Shown here piece after piece: positions 35,801 through 44,777 of a DNA stretch of 64,000 nt (position 1 is its first letter; every line of letters begins with the position of its first letter). Both the position numbers and the translations under genes were made by a program. This DNA is from Schistosoma haematobium (lineage: Eukaryota > Platyhelminthes > Trematoda > Strigeidida > Schistosomatidae): contig NC_067195.1 in assembly GCF_000699445.3 (NCBI RefSeq), positions 86,066,569 to 86,130,568 on the forward strand, written 5' to 3'. Under the pieces are notes generated by a model. It saw only the letters and a program-made list of their open reading frames with translations, did no database searches and had not been told where the DNA came from.

Positions 35801-37088
35801 GTTACTGCCTCTACTATTCTGGGATAAAGCATGACAATATAATCCATCTGTGCTAATAGGGTATAGCAACTTGAATCGATGTACATAAGTATCAGGTTCT
35901 ATGCTTTAACTGGTTGCCTAATACTACAAAGACAATGTACCATGGCCGAAATATCTGTTAAAGATGGTTCAAAGTATAAATACTCTGGAGGAATAGCAAA
36001 CAAACTAATGTTAAAACTAGTGGTTTACAAAACTCCATATTCTTCAACAACGAAATAACGGGATTGCATACCTTTCCTTGAACATCACTAGTACTGTGCA
36101 ATGTCCATTCCAATGGGTCACAGAACAATTCATTTTTATCACATTGTAAAAGAGAGTTATTTAATGAAACACCTTTGATTAATACACTAGATACGTTATC
36201 AGTGTTCTTGGATTTTGTAGAATTTATAAGAGGATTAGGTGTTGTCTCCGGTTTTTGATGAATGCGTAACTGATTCGAATTGAATAACACTTGTCTACAA
36301 TGATAAATTCATATTTTGAAAAAAAAATCGTATTTATTTTTTTAAAGGACAGAAACCTGCATTTTTTACATCTAAAACTTGAAGGTGTGTTGTGCAACTG
36401 ATAGACTGTTTGACTTTCTAAAAGATCACCATTATAATCTATTAAAAAGAGGGATTAGAAATAACACTTATAAACAGCAAACCCGTAAAAACTGAGAAGG
36501 TTCTTTTCGTCATATATTGCTGAAATAATGGAGAATCACGGTTGACCGTCCACTTCATAGTATGAAACAACTTTAACTGATTAATAAATCCATTATTTGG
36601 ACTAAATATTAATAGAAATCAACCATAAAACATTCAATCAGTAAAACCGTAATTACAAAATACTCCGTTTCGTCGAAACAATATTATAAGCCTCTTCATA
36701 GGATAAATGATTTCGACGCATAAGGTAGGCGATTACAACACTGGCGCTGCGAGATACACCCATAGCACTATACTCCGTTCACCCGTTTTTAATTTAAAAA
36801 AACTAGACCACTATGTATTTACTCCGCTTACCAGTGAACCAAAATATTTGAGTTATTTTTTATACTTTCATCAATAAAACTTAAAGCATCTTCAAGAATT
36901 TCCAGCAAATCCTGGGATGGCTCGTCACGCAGATACAAGAACTTCATGTTAAATCCTTTGAATACATTGCAGTCTAATGGCAGGATATCTAATGTTAAAA
37001 TTGACATTATTCCATTTCTTTTTAAGACTGAAATATTTTCTGCAAATGGCATAGGTCCAAGCCATAGACCTGGGATAATCTCATCCAT
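26668..37088 (-). CDS. DUSP12: DUSP12/YVH1-like dual-specificity phosphatase, seven exons
   Basis: Atypical protein phosphatase of the YVH1 family, known in yeast to act in 60S ribosome maturation through its zinc-binding C-terminus. Coding exons: 37088-36832, 36767-36657, 36601-36483, 36438-36357, 36294-36072, 32449-32401 and 26831-26668. They sum to 1005 nt, 334 residues plus stop; human DUSP12 has about 340. The phosphatase domain (residues 1-150) carries general acid Asp in LRDEPSQDLL and the site HC-AMGVS-RS, whose Cys86 codon is formed by splicing. SIF-PNNGFINQLKLF follows. Zinc site one starts with C186-KK-C189 and H202; site two is C267-PG-C270 with C284-V-C286, in the family order FNW-x-GE-x-C-x-CG-x-W. 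Every junction keeps phase. Start: the ATG at 37088 follows an in-frame TGA. The exon 3 donor is uncertain (36483 or 36468). Confidence 0.9.
27570..28215 (+). pseudogene. RTE LINE fragment, RT YADD to C-terminus
   Basis: Encodes DLQYADDITLIGKDPDKIES, then decayed C-terminal sequence to the GGCGGCCAAACCAAGACG block also present at 42840 in the SR2-like copy. It is antisense to DUSP12 inside intron 6. Frameshifts and stops are frequent. Confidence 0.65.
28670..28920 (-). mobile_element. SR2-related LINE 3' UTR fragment
   Basis: The reverse complement shares the 3' UTR order seen at 21775-22080 (CAACGTAGAAC near the end, GAGCCATGTCACT block at about 28886). Confidence 0.55.
28925..29500. repeat. 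Composite of repeat C and Sm-alpha-like hammerhead SINEs
   Basis: Order: repeat C (28925-29050), minus-strand SINE with hammerhead (29052-29215), repeat C (29215-29375), plus-strand hammerhead segment (29375-29500). The minus copy has core TTGATGA (C3 to U). The plus copy has a consensus core CTGACGA but G12 is A and the site is GTT. The middle duplicates 20124-20455. Confidence 0.65.
30036..30195 (-). repeat. 160-bp direct repeat, copy 1
   Basis: Part of an RTE 3' UTR (CAGTATATGAGAGTA ... TATTCTGAGTCATGT). A 159-bp, nearly identical copy lies at 30995-31153, inside repeat R1. Confidence 0.85.
30196..30720 (-). pseudogene. SR2-related RTE LINE, C-terminal ORF fragment
   Basis: Minus-strand pieces encode FADAGTGWKKQSW-like and WGLRFIATEWLETLSDM-like segments, matching the C-terminus seen at 42780-43000 but clearly diverged, so this is a separate subfamily. 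Confidence 0.6.
30727..31450 (-). repeat. R1 repeat interrupted by a 159-bp RTE segment
   Basis: Minus-strand R1 with its (AAAT)n tail at 30727-30755. Between 30995 and 31153 it contains the second copy of the direct repeat described at 30036 in place of the short GATACTGTAACCAA link seen at 5655. Upstream it runs on to 31450 (WGESVLPLEMLSHGHAY). Confidence 0.7.
31460..31720 (-). pseudogene. RTE-type reverse transcriptase fragment
   Basis: Encodes LLPGERLLDLEYADDIVLLF and FAPSKCNVLLQD: the YADD block and the following thumb. It is contiguous with R1 in the same orientation (LVYLGSC bridges the two), with a deletion of the usual C-terminal region. It belongs to a third RTE family, distinct from SR2-like and Perere-3-like copies. 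Confidence 0.65.
32165..32235 (-). repeat. R1 3'-end stub
   Basis: (AAAT)n tail plus about 50 bp of the R1 3' end. A similar stub lies at 29895-29965. It lies about 165 bp downstream of the exon 6 donor. Confidence 0.6.
32401..32449 (-). CDS. DUSP12: DUSP12 exon 6, 49-nt micro-exon (second zinc CxxC)
   Basis: Acceptor ATTTTAG; encodes LYCPGCNAKVGSFNWC and one nt of Gly; donor GTAAGC (32400). It is too short for an ORF search, but it is the segment the family requires between exons 5 and 7. It lies 3.6 kb from exon 5 and 5.6 kb from exon 7. Confidence 0.88.
32850..33419 (-). mobile_element. SR2-like LINE, 5' end only
   Basis: The reverse complement matches 39320-39880 of the full copy, beginning precisely at the family 5' end (TTGTTGCTGCCTTGACG). 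Only the leader and the first ORF codons are present; there is no 3' end. Confidence 0.7.
33430..35173 (+). pseudogene. SR2-like LINE, old copy, left part
   Basis: Collinear with 40880-42900: linker (ISTKSW/MKSI region), RT (KRGRAAGPDG-like, a deletion over the first catalytic Asp region, then EDIVVFGEDA in place of YADDIVLFGED) and C-terminus. Many stops and internal deletions. Interrupted at 35173 by a nested insertion; it resumes at 35571. Confidence 0.75.
35174..35561 (-). mobile_element. Nested 5'-truncated SR2-like insertion with 9-bp TSD
   Basis: A 388-bp minus-strand SR2-like 3' end (from the KTWHQC segment to a TGAC-type tail) inserted in the old plus-strand copy. It is flanked by direct repeats GTCACTAAC at 35165-35173 and 35562-35570. 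Confidence 0.8.
35571..35925 (+). pseudogene. SR2-like LINE, old copy, right part (3' UTR)
   Basis: Resumes the old copy in register (AATTGGACTGAGCCATG...), through the 3' UTR to the terminal segment near 35925. The TGAC tail has decayed. Confidence 0.7.
36072..36294 (-). CDS. DUSP12: DUSP12 exon 5
   Basis: Starts QVLFNSNQLRIH, directly continuing the CKKCR of exon 4. A divergent Asn/Ser-rich linker follows, then CDKNELFCDPLEW, matching the family's ...FIEPVxW segment. Ends in phase 0 at donor GTATGC (36071). Confidence 0.85.
36357..36438 (-). CDS. DUSP12: DUSP12 exon 4 (first zinc CxxC)
   Basis: Acceptor TTTTTAATAG. Encodes YNGDLLESQTVYQLHN then FRCKKCR, with Arg split by the donor GTTTCT at 36356. 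The family has a CRxCRxxLF segment here. Confidence 0.8.
36483..36601 (-). CDS. DUSP12: DUSP12 exon 3
   Basis: Begins with T completing Phe of SIF, then PNNGFINQLKLF, the conserved end of DUSP12-type phosphatase domains. The 3' end uses donor GTTTGC at 36482, giving a 44-nt intron. Donor GTGTTA at 36467 is an in-phase alternative that adds five residues and leaves a 29-nt intron. Confidence 0.75.
36657..36767 (-). CDS. DUSP12: DUSP12 exon 2 (catalytic loop)
   Basis: Acceptor GAGTATAG, then T-GCT-ATG-GGT-GTA-TCT-CGC, i.e. the C-AMGVS-R phosphate loop and SASVVIAYLM helix. It ends before GTAATT (36656). The intron upstream is 64 nt. Confidence 0.9.
36832..37088 (-). CDS. DUSP12: DUSP12 exon 1
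   Basis: MDEIIPGLWLGPMPFA start; contains the general-acid Asp region. It ends LVH-TG before donor GTAAGC (36831). The next nucleotide comes from exon 2 and completes the catalytic Cys. Confidence 0.9.
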
Positions 37089-37110
37089 ATTTATTATCAA
37101 TCACTAAAAA
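37089..37110 (-). promoter_or_regulatory. Possible trans-splice or 5' UTR acceptor before DUSP12 ATG
   Basis: On the minus strand a run of eight T ends in AG (37105-37104), 15 nt before the ATG. Schistosomes attach a spliced leader at such sites; a 5' UTR intron would look the same. Confidence 0.4.
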
Positions 37111-37439
37111 AAAGACCACAACGAGTACAAAAGATGATTTAAAATTCAACGGAATCTAGGAAATTCAGAAATCATTTATTATGCATACATTAGAGCGAAA
37201 AAAATCTGACGCTGTGTAGTCAGTTTGATGACTAACACTAATCATATCATAAATTGATTTGAATTATTATTATGGTTATGATTATGGTCTGAATGATGCA
37301 CTACTACACTTAGGTTTAAATTTAAGCAAATTATAGCTCTTACAAGTCATTCAAAAGCTAGTTATTATAATTTCGAAGCCTCGGTGTACCTGAAGTAGAA
37401 GACATTATTTTAAACAAATAACTTCCGAAAATTACTCAC

Positions 37440-39055
37440 TTTTGGTGGAGGCATGTTAAGGACTCAGGAGCATTAGTACAAGAGGTATGGACTCATTTCC
37501 GGCAGCTATACAATCAAGTAACAACCATTTATACCCTGAACAGTCCCCAAAAAAAGCACAGTCATCCCTGGACAGGCCGGGATATTCGACGTTTACTAAG
37601 ACAAAAGAAGAAATGTTGGAACATCGCCATCAGCCTTGGCACAGCAAGTACAGTGGAATGCTACAAGTCGGTACGAAATACATGTATAATTACAGTCCGT
37701 GAAGCTCATACATAAAACAGAACCAAGACGACTTCCATCAAAATACAAACCTGTCAGCCTCACCAGTGTCATAATTAAAATATTGGGAAGAATAGTCAAC
37801 AAGGCCATAATGATAATCTTGGAAACCAACAACTTGTTAAACAGTGAGCAACATGATTTCAGAAAAGTTTTATCTTGTACAACAGACCTCAAAGCAAGGG
37901 AGCAATGGATAGAGGCTCAAGACAATAGAAAATCAGTGTAAGTAGTCTACATAGACTTCAGTAGAGCGTTTGATAAGGTGCCACCAAATAGACAGTTCTT
38001 GAAGCCGAAATATCTAGGCAGTGTCGGACCTCTCCTAAAATGGCTTATGGATTTCTTGGTAGGTCGTAGACAGTAAGAATAAATTTCAAGTGTTCCATCC
38101 GGAAACCAGTACTTAGTTGAGTACCGCAAGGCTGTCTTATGTCCTTTAATTTTTATACGATATGTAAATGAACTGTCAAATATAGTTGGGTCCCCAATGC
38201 TGCTATACGCCGACTCAAAAATCTGGCGGGAAATAACAAGAAACGCAGATGCATGCGCACTTCAGGCAGGCTTAGATATTCTGATTAGCTGGTCTAAAAA
38301 TGGCTGGTGTGGCCAAGTGTGTCTACATGCACTTTGGGGATACAAAGGTAAATAGGTACATCATAGAAGTGCCTATACCCGAGGTCCGGTCTCACAAGGA
38401 TCTTGTGGTGACAGTGAGTTATGAACTTAAGACCACGGCCCACTGCTGCGATATTAAAGCTAAAAAGTTTAGAACCCTCGGGACTTTAAGACGGACATTC
38501 ACCAAGTTAGACACTACTATGTTCACTACAGTATAAAAACCCTTAATGAGAACTAAGCTTCAAAACTGCATTGGAGCCGCAAACCCATTTAAAAGGTGAC
38601 TCGAATATTCCGGAAAACGTAAAGAGAGCAGCTACTCGTGCAATTCCAGGGTTTACCATACAAAGAGAGGCTTGAAAAGCTGGGTCTATTTACTCTGTCA
38701 TATTGCAGATTAAGAGGTGATCTGATCTTAACATATAGAATATCAAAAAAATGATTTTGGACCTAATGTATACTCTCCTCTTCTTCCCACTAGATCGGGA
38801 CATCTAAGAGGGTATCGTAGGCGAGTAAAAAGCCAAGAACGAACAAAATACCCGTGGCATACACGTTTTCACACAGTCATCAATTCTTGGAACCTGTTAC
38901 CCGAAGCAGCGATGTCCGCACCTTCAATTGACTCTTTCAAGAGAAGAACAGACACTCACAGAAACATACCAGAAAAAGAAAAACTATACGCCATATGCCT
39001 TCTGTCCTTACTACACAAATCTAAATCTGAAGAACGGAAACCTACTCTGAGTTTA
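37440..39055 (+). pseudogene. CR1-like LINE (family A), deleted and decayed
   Basis: Sense-strand relative of the element at 44690-54210: endonuclease C-terminus (37440-37690), a deletion, then RT from KPVSLTSVIIKILGRIV through IDFSRAFDKVP, a lost YADD (Y-ADS region at about 38200), and the C-terminal end ending SIDSFKRRTDTHRNIPEKEK. Multiple frameshifts. Confidence 0.75.
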
Positions 39056-39314
39056 TTAGATCTAGATTTTCGGACCATCGTGCTATGGCATCAAAAATTA
39101 TTAGTACTGAAGGGAGCACAAAACTAAGATATATTAACACTAAAATCGTTATTAAACATACGGAACGCCCATATCAAGTCACCACGTTTGAAGCGACCGT
39201 CGTGAAGGAGTTCGGAAAGATCCTTCACTAACCTTGTTTTCAAACGCTGAACAAGATCAAGCGAGTCGGTATCCTTAATAAGAAATGAACCAGCTGTTTG
39301 GGTACAGTACCCAA
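39056..39314 (-). pseudogene. CR1-like LINE (family C) interrupted by SR2-like element, 3' part
   Basis: Encodes the LDLVQRLKTRLVKDLSELL and RFKRGDLIWAFRMFNND segments. It continues the copy on the other side of the SR2-like insertion (43245-43855) in register. Confidence 0.7.
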
Positions 39315-42300
39315 CCCGACCGTTGTTGCTGCCTTGACGTGGTAGTCGGGCTTGTCTGTCGTGATGAACCAATTGAGCTATACTTGCTGGGACAATCGTT
39401 CCTCAAGGTCCTACCATGTCAGAAAGGTCGGTTGAAGAGCAGTAAGACGAAAAGCAACAAACCCAAGGTCCGAAGGCGAAGTCGTACTGCTGACTGTACA
39501 GATGTGTGACAGCAGTAAGGTGTTTCCTTCAGACAACCAGCATAACAGCGATGCTGCCTTCCCACAAGGAGGGGTAGAGTTAGAAATGGTCTACTCTAGA
39601 AATGCACACCTCACCTTATCCCACGGATATCCGTCTCCGGCGGTAAGGTCTCAACAAGTACGGAGCTAACACAAAAATTACTCATAAAAAGGTCGTGTAT
39701 GACCGACCTCAAGCAGTTGTCCCTTGGGCACTGCGGTCACGTTCTCAGGTCACTAAGACCACTTCTAATCCGATTTCCTTTTCAGGTACCTCCAGAAGAA
39801 CCCTTCCACGATGTGGGCAACCGGGAAGTGATAACCGCCCTCATACCTCTAACAGCACTCAAGACCACTGTATTCATAATCAACCTCCCTCTTTAATTCC
39901 TATTATTCCTCCTACATCGCCTTGCAACTCTAAACTTCCTCGTTCGGCTTCCTCCTCAAGTGTCACCATAGCCAACGATTCTAGTGCTCAAAACCCTGTC
40001 CCAGGTCTACTGAAACCTCGCTCCACACTACACATTGGAGCCTTCAACGTACGCACTCTATGTCAAATCGGTCAGCAGGCTTCCTTGGCTAAAACCCTAG
40101 AGTCTCTTTCCATTGATGTGTGCTGTCTCCGAAACACGCATACAGGATTCCAGTGTGGTCATTCACTTGACCCCACCTCGGCAAAACGGAGAGCCAACGA
40201 GATACACCCTACGTGTATCTGGTGACCCGATGGCCAGTTCTCGTGGACTGGCAGGTGTAGGGATAGCACTAAGCATGAGGGCGGAACAAGCACTGTTAGA
40301 GTGGATCCCCGTCAACAGTCGTCTATGTGCTGTTCGGCTAAACGGCTCCGTAAGAACTCGGAAGGATAGAGACACACATCGTTGCCTTTTTGTCGTTTCT
40401 GCCTACGCTCCCACCGACTGCAGCTCAGATGAAATGAAAGATGAATTTTACAGAAAGCTATCTGAACTTCTGCAGAAAGCTAAACGTTCAGACATAGTAC
40501 TCGTAGCAGGTGAGTTTAATGCCCAGATAGGTGGTTTAAACCAAACAGAAAGGTATTTAGGTGGGTATTTTAGTATACCGGCACAGCGAACAGATAATGG
40601 TGATCGTCTGCTGCAACTATGCTCAGACAATCGTTTATTTTTAGCAAACACAAATTTTAAGCATAAGGAGAGACATTGTCTAACATGGCGACCCCCTACA
40701 CCAAACCAACGATGGACTCAAATAGACCATATTGCCATCAGTCATCGTTGGAGAGGGTCGGTACAAGATTGTCGCTGCTTGGACTCCGACCATGCCCTAA
40801 TATGGGCACGCATCTGCTTGCGCCTCACTGGACGCAAAAAAGCCACATTAAAAAGACCCATTCGAACTGAGTTGAGTAACGAGAAAACCAAAAATAGGTT
40901 CCAGGAACAACTGAGGTCACACTTAGGTAGTTCTGAAAACGAGGCTGACCCAGATGTTGCTTGGAAAGATATACAAACAGCTGTGGAAACAGCAATGAAA
41001 TCTATTAGTGACTTAAACCACAGGGTTACAAAGAACCAGTGGATTTCTTCAAAGTCTATCACACTGATGGATTCTCGCAAACTCATCCCATCAGGTTCCG
41101 AACATGATGAAGAGCGACAACAAATCAGATCTAGGTTAAGAAAAAGTCTAAGAAACGACCGTGAGCAGTGGTTGGTAACGAAAGCAAAAGAGATGGAAAA
41201 GGCGGCGACTATAGGGAACACAAGACAGCTTTACAGACTAATAAAAGAAACTGGAATTAATAAGTTAAGTGTAAGTGAGATTATATCGGAAAAAGACGAT
41301 ACACTCATCTGCTCCCAGTCCAGACGTTTAGAACGATGGGCGGAACATTTCAGAGAACAGTTCAGCTGGCCTTCAGCTACTCTACAACTACCCTCCATTC
41401 CCAGACAGTGTAAATGGAACATTGAAGTAGGTCCCCCAACTCTTGCTGAAGTTCAAAAGGCTATAGTTAATCTGAAACGAGGAAGGGCAGCTGGTCCAGA
41501 TGGATTGGCTCCAGAGGTCTTTAAGGATGGTGGTCCAATTTTAGCGATTAGGTTGACTAATATTTTAGCTAAGATCTGGGAGTTAGACGTTATCCCATCT
41601 AACTGGTCGCAATCACTTATCGTCCCAATATATAAGAAAGGGTCAAAATCATCCTGTGACAACCACAGAGGGATTAGTTTAACTAATATAATATCTAAAA
41701 TACTAGCCTCGATAATTATCAGACGCCTAACTAAGACTTGTGAACTGCAAACACGAGAGAACCAAGTTGGCTTCAGACCTGGTCGTGGCTGCATCGACCA
41801 CATATTCACCATTCGTCAGGTTCTAGAACACAGGCATACTTATCGACGTCCGACAATGGTGGTCTTTCTTGACTTAAAAGCAGCATTTGACTCGGTAGAC
41901 CGCGAGATTCTGTGGCAGTGTCTGTCATTGAAAGGCGTACCCCAGAAGTACATAAACCTTGTAAAGGCTCTTTACTCGAACACTACTAGTCGAGTCAGAG
42001 CTTATGGCGAACTGTCATCTACTTTTGCAACCTCAAGTGGTGTCCGTCAAGGCTGTCCACTTTCTCCATTTCTGTTTAACTTCATCATAGATCTACTGAT
42101 GGAAATAACATTCTCGTCGACTGAATTGTCGGGTATTGATCCCCTACCAGGAGGTCCACTTATCGACTTAGAATACGCAGATGATATAGTCCTGTTTGGT
42201 GAAGACGCTGACAAAATGCAGAGTCTTCTGGTAGCACTGAGCAACAATGCCAGGATGTTTGGAATGAGCTTCTCTCCCTCTAAATGCAAGTTGTTGCTTC

Positions 42301-43244
42301 AGGACTGGCCTGCGTTAACACCTGAACTAAGGATAGGGAGTGAAGTAGTCGAACGCGTCGACAACTTCACTTATCTTGGAAGTCTGATCAGCACCACCAA
42401 AGTCTGATCAGCCCTAATGGGCTGGTATCGGACGAAATCTCAGCACGGATTCGAAAAGCTCGTTTGGCTTTTGCCAACTTACGTCACCTTTGGCGAAGGC
42501 GAGATATCCGTCTATCAATTAAAGGACGAGTATACTGCGCGGCAGTCCGTTCTGTTTTAATTTACGGCAGCGAAACATGGCCATTAAGAGTAGAAGACAC
42601 TCGTAAGCTACTAGTATTTGACCACAGATGCCTTAGAAATATTGCTGGCGTCTGTTGGGATCACCGGGTAAGTAATAGTGAGGTTAGACACAGGGTATTA
42701 GGTAATGATGGTAAATCAGTTGATGAGGTTGTTAATCTTCATCGACTGAGATGGTACGGCCACGTGTTACGTATGCCTGAACACCGATTACCACGTCGTG
42801 CAATGCTAACGGGTGTTAGATGGTTGGAAGAGAATTAGGGGCGGCCAAACCAAAACGTGGCATCAGTGCTTGAAGACACTAACCTCCAGTCTGAGCCATG
42901 TTCGGAGATGCAGACTACTTAGTTGGGGTCCGCGTGACTTTCGTAACCGATGGTTGGAGACTCTTGGTGACATGGCTCAGAATCGATCACAATGGCGTCG
43001 GTGCATACACTCCCTGTCTTCCCTTAAACTAAGAGATTAAAATCACTTCATATCTTTCTTTCTACGAACTAATTCTTTCTTCCTGTACTGTATCCTTATA
43101 TGCAATTTTCCTCCTATATATTACCACCTCTGAATTAACTACTTTTATGAATCCGGTGTTCATCTTGCTGTGCTAATGAGGTATGGCAACCTGGACCGAT
43201 GTATATATGTGCCTGGTTGTACGTTGTAGCTGACTGACTGACTG
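39315..43244 (+). mobile_element. Nearly full-length SR2-like RTE LINE
   Basis: A 3.93 kb element with 5' leader, endonuclease-RT ORF, 3' UTR and a TGACTGACTGAC tail. It is flanked by an 11-bp direct repeat ACAGTACCCAA (39304-39314 and 43245-43255; 1-2 bp may belong to the tail). It is inserted in a minus-strand CR1-like copy. Size and domain order fit SR2 of S. mansoni as I recall it. Three frame breaks make it defective. Confidence 0.85.
39695..43040 (+). pseudogene. SR2-like endonuclease-reverse transcriptase ORF, three frame breaks
   Basis: The longest open block is 40113-42407 (764 codons). Endonuclease: AFNVRTL at about 40039 in another frame, then SETRIQD, GEFNAQIGG and SDHALIW. Linker, then RT blocks KRGRAAGPDG, QVGFRPGRGC, FLDLKAAFDSVDR, GVRQGCPLSPFLF and EYADDIVLFGED (catalytic YADD). 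C-terminal FANLRHLWRRRDI and WPLRVEDTRKL follow. Breaks: about 40120 (one base missing between the 39695-40225 frame and the main frame); 42381-42400 (a 20-bp direct duplication of AGTCTGATCAGC plus 8 bp); and about 42825, after which the last 70 codons lie in a third frame to 43040. Confidence 0.85.
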
Positions 43245-43855
43245 ACAGTACCCAAAGTGTGATTTTACACAGGTGGTATATAAAATCCGAAACATCTCGT
43301 CAGAGCACTTGAATGCTCGGGCGAAGTAACCCCAACGCTCGGAAACTTTTATCAGATGCTGCGTTGCAATGCGTAGTTGTTCCAAATTCATGACTTGCTA
43401 GTACTCCTAAGTCTTTGTGTTCTCGCACGCACGGAAGAGATGTCCCGTCGATAGTTTACTGGTATCTCTTACCATGTCCGATGTGCGCCGACACTTTTTC
43501 TGGAATTAATTCCCAAGCCTCAGCTGTGGGACCACCTAACTAATTCGTCTAGGTCAGCGTGGAGATAGAAATGGTCAGCCTCACTTCCCATTGTTCTCCA
43601 TATTTTCACATCATCTGTAAACCATAACGTGGACGACCTAAGTTGTCGCAGTGATTCAATGACGTAAAAAAGAAAAGTAGGGGGGCTAAAATTGTGTCTT
43701 GGAGTACGCCGCTTTTAACCGGCTTCAGTTCAGATAGTGTCCCATTTACATTCACTCTGTCTTCGGCCGCATAAGAAGTTTTTATCTGTTCCTGTACAGC
43801 ACCCGTTATTCCGAAGCTCATGAACCTCTGGCTCTTGCGAGAGTCAGAGGTTCAA
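43245..43855 (-). pseudogene. CR1-like LINE (family C), 5' part of interrupted copy
   Basis: RT segment PVKSGVLQDTILAPLLF (the SGVPQGSVLGPLLF block), then LRIATQHLIKVSERWGYF and DEMFRILYTTCVKSHFGYC, which runs into the SR2-like insertion site and resumes at 39314. The YADD region has decayed. Confidence 0.65.
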
Positions 43856-43859
43856 TCTT

Positions 43860-44420
43860 CAGTAATAAAGATAGTACGTTGAACCTGTGTTAATCCTGAC
43901 AGATTGCCTTCCAGTGAAGGTTCAGTTTCTCCTTGAAAATATTCACTGATGGGGCTGATACTATAGTATCCAAACAATTATAATTGTTCGGATAAGGCGT
44001 TCCAATCATTGACTACTCGATGAGAAAAACGGGACACCACTTTAAGTTTATTAGATCGCGGTTTATGAAGCTTTTTGCTATGACCTCGGAGATTATTAGT
44101 GCTGGAGGGAGCAAAAAGATAAGACATTACCACCCAAATCGTAATTAAAGATACGAAATGCCAGTATAAGGTCACCTCGCGTCCTACGATACGACAAGGG
44201 AAAAGGTTTAGGCGTTTTAAAACGTTCATTGTAAGGGAGTTTAGAAAGACCCTTCATTAATTTCGTTCCCACACGCCGGACACGCTCAAGTGAGCTAGTA
44301 GCCTTTACCAGACATGGGCTAGCTGCTTCGATACAGTACTCTAAATGTGGTCTTACATAGGTGGGATATAAAATCCGAAACATTTCCTCGTCAAATAATT
44401 TGAACCCGAAATTTACCCCA
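43860..44420 (-). pseudogene. CR1-like LINE (family C), second copy, C-terminal part
   Basis: Encodes MFRILYPTYVRPHLEYCIEA, ASSLERVRRVGTKLMKGL and YRRTRGDLILAFRIFNYD; ends near SHRVVNDWNALSEQL. It lies directly upstream of the interrupted copy in the same orientation, so two copies are in tandem. Confidence 0.65.
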
Positions 44421-44777
44421 AACTGGTAGATTGGGATACACTAACTAAGCAGGCAACGCGCAGCTAACTTTGATTTGGACCACGGTGCACTGTCATGAAA
44501 ATTACACAGTATCAATGTAAATATACCCACATATACAGCAGCCGCAGGACGAAAGCCAGGCAAGGTCAACTGTTAGAGATTCAATTTCACTTTCAGCTTT
44601 GGCTTGAGGTTGGGTGATCGGAGTTAGTCTTATCAGTGAAAGCCCTTCAATTGATTCAACTTCCTTTTTGATCTGTCAACTGCCGACATCGAGTACGATA
44701 GTTGTATGTTGGAAGGACTATCCCGATCTACTCAGATTCAGATTTGTGTAGTAAGGACAGAAGGCCTACGGCCTGTG

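Larger units (their letters stand above)
32450..36071 (-). other. DUSP12 intron 5 (3.6 kb)
   Basis: Bounded by GTATGC at 36071 and AG at 32451-32450. Most of it is SR2-like LINE sequence in both orientations. Confidence 0.8.

Noticed and set aside
35958..36290. 110-codon minus-strand open frame as a separate gene
   Set aside because: It has no ATG at its start; it is exon 5 of DUSP12 read through the donor at 36071 into the intron.
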